Source: Candidatus Woesearchaeota archaeon (GTDB lineage: Archaea; Nanobdellota; Nanobdellia; Woesearchaeales; WAPJ01). From it: DNA of 6,109 bases. The position numbers were made by a program, and so were the translations under genes. This document shows positions 5,549 to 6,109 of this stretch, piece after piece; within the stretch, counting starts at the first letter, position 1, and the number at the start of each line of letters is the position of its first letter. The notes below the pieces were generated by a model. It worked only from the letters and a program-made list of their open reading frames with translations, was not told the DNA's origin and did not search any database. The stretch is from positions 1 through 6,109 of the forward strand of contig WIAN01000081.1 of NCBI GenBank assembly GCA_015519985.1. The letters run 5' to 3'.

Positions 5549-6109
5549 AAATTGTATTTCTAAAGTATAAGTTATTGTTTCATCAACTCCTTGTTTTCCT
5601 TGTGAAGTTATAGACACATCAACAGTAGTTGCTCTATCTGATACGACTCCTCTGCCACTAGTACTTAAATATGGAGTATTATTTTCATATAAGAAAATTT
5701 TATCATCAACAACAGCACCGTTCTCTGTTATTACTATACGCATAGTTCCTCCAAAGGTATTTATAACAACATAAGGAAATAATACATATCCAACACGAGA
5801 ATCAGTATCTTTAGGTCCATTATCTCTAACTATTGTTGTTCCATTTTTTTCAACACCAAACAATTTTACAGCTCCAGGTTCAAAAGATAAATTATAAGTT
5901 TCTTCTAAAACTGTTGTTCCTAAAGAATTTTGACTGTGCAATTTTATAGTTAAAGCACCGCTTCCTCCCGGAAGTTCATTATTAATATTCAAAACATTAT
6001 TGTTTGAAACAACATCACTCAAATCAGGTTTTTGAGAAGACAAATAATTGTTTGGACGTCTATTAAAAGCAGCATCAACAGCATCTTTAACATTTTGATC
6101 GTAAGAAAA
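5546..6109 (-). CDS. Beta-rich hypothetical protein, 5' end outside window (partial)
   Basis: The frame is open to the window edge, giving 187 C-terminal residues. The TTG at 6043 is not a real start, because the frame continues upstream with FSYDQNVKDAVDAAFNRRPN. The visible part begins with a possible helix and then alternates short strands rich in V, T, I and G, for example ALTIKLHS, VGYVLFPYVVIN, TMRIVITENG and TYTLEIQF, so a beta-sandwich is likely. There is no cysteine, no membrane segment and no charged tail. The family is not recognised; a secreted or structural surface role is a guess from the fold and the neighbouring pilin-like gene. Codon use is mixed and includes CGT, CCG, GGC and GTC, and the protein is poor in F and K compared with the other minus-strand genes. 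That could reflect high expression, a conserved function, or recent transfer. The stop is TAA and lies in the convergent terminator. Confidence 0.75.
   Translation of the reverse strand, partial: FSYDQNVKDAVDAAFNRRPNNYLSSQKPDLSDVVSNNNVLNINNELPGGSGALTIKLHSQNSLGTTVLEETYNLSFEPGAVKLFGVEKNGTTIVRDNGPKDTDSRVGYVLFPYVVINTFGGTMRIVITENGAVVDDKIFLYENNTPYLSTSGRGVVSDRATTVDVSITSQGKQGVDETITYTLEIQF

Overview
The window is very AT-rich (about one base in five is G or C by eye) and looks like part of a DPANN-type archaeal genome, for example the Woesearchaeota/Pacearchaeota/Nanoarchaeota group. Three things point to archaea. A pilin-like protein carries an exact QxSxExxxL class III signal peptide. A membrane-anchored Lon-like Ser-Lys protease has no ATPase module. 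The intact genes lack Shine-Dalgarno sequences and instead have TATA-like boxes centred about 24-29 bases before the start codon, as expected for leaderless archaeal transcripts. The archaeal call is strong; the exact phylum is inference.

Layout from left to right. 39-1124 (-) encodes a membrane-anchored phospholipase D-like protein with two HKD motifs. 1125-1272 is an extremely A-rich spacer on the + strand, which makes it T-rich in the direction of transcription; it probably holds the terminator of the next gene and the promoter of the PLD gene. 1273-1905 (-) encodes an unrecognised 210-residue protein. 1906-2232 is the largest gene-free stretch. It contains two long near-perfect hairpins with a TATA-like box before them and T-tracts after them, and is a candidate structured RNA on the + strand. 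2233-4212 (-) encodes the Lon-like protease with a membrane segment at each end. 4213-4305 holds two back-to-back promoters. 4306-5514 (+) encodes a large class III signal peptide protein, probably a pilin-like surface protein. 5515-5545 is a short AT-only convergent terminator region. 5546-6109 (-) is the 3' part of a gene that continues beyond the window and encodes a beta-rich, cysteine-free protein whose composition differs from its neighbours.

The genes with any recognisable function concern the cell envelope: a surface pilin-like protein, a membrane serine protease divergently transcribed from it, and a membrane-anchored PLD-like enzyme. The shared promoter region makes co-regulation of protease and pilin-like protein plausible; a substrate relationship is only a hypothesis. 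The least explained parts are the structured intergenic region, the 210-residue orphan, the roughly 360-residue middle domain of the protease, and a strand composition bias in which the + strand is A-rich whichever way the genes run.
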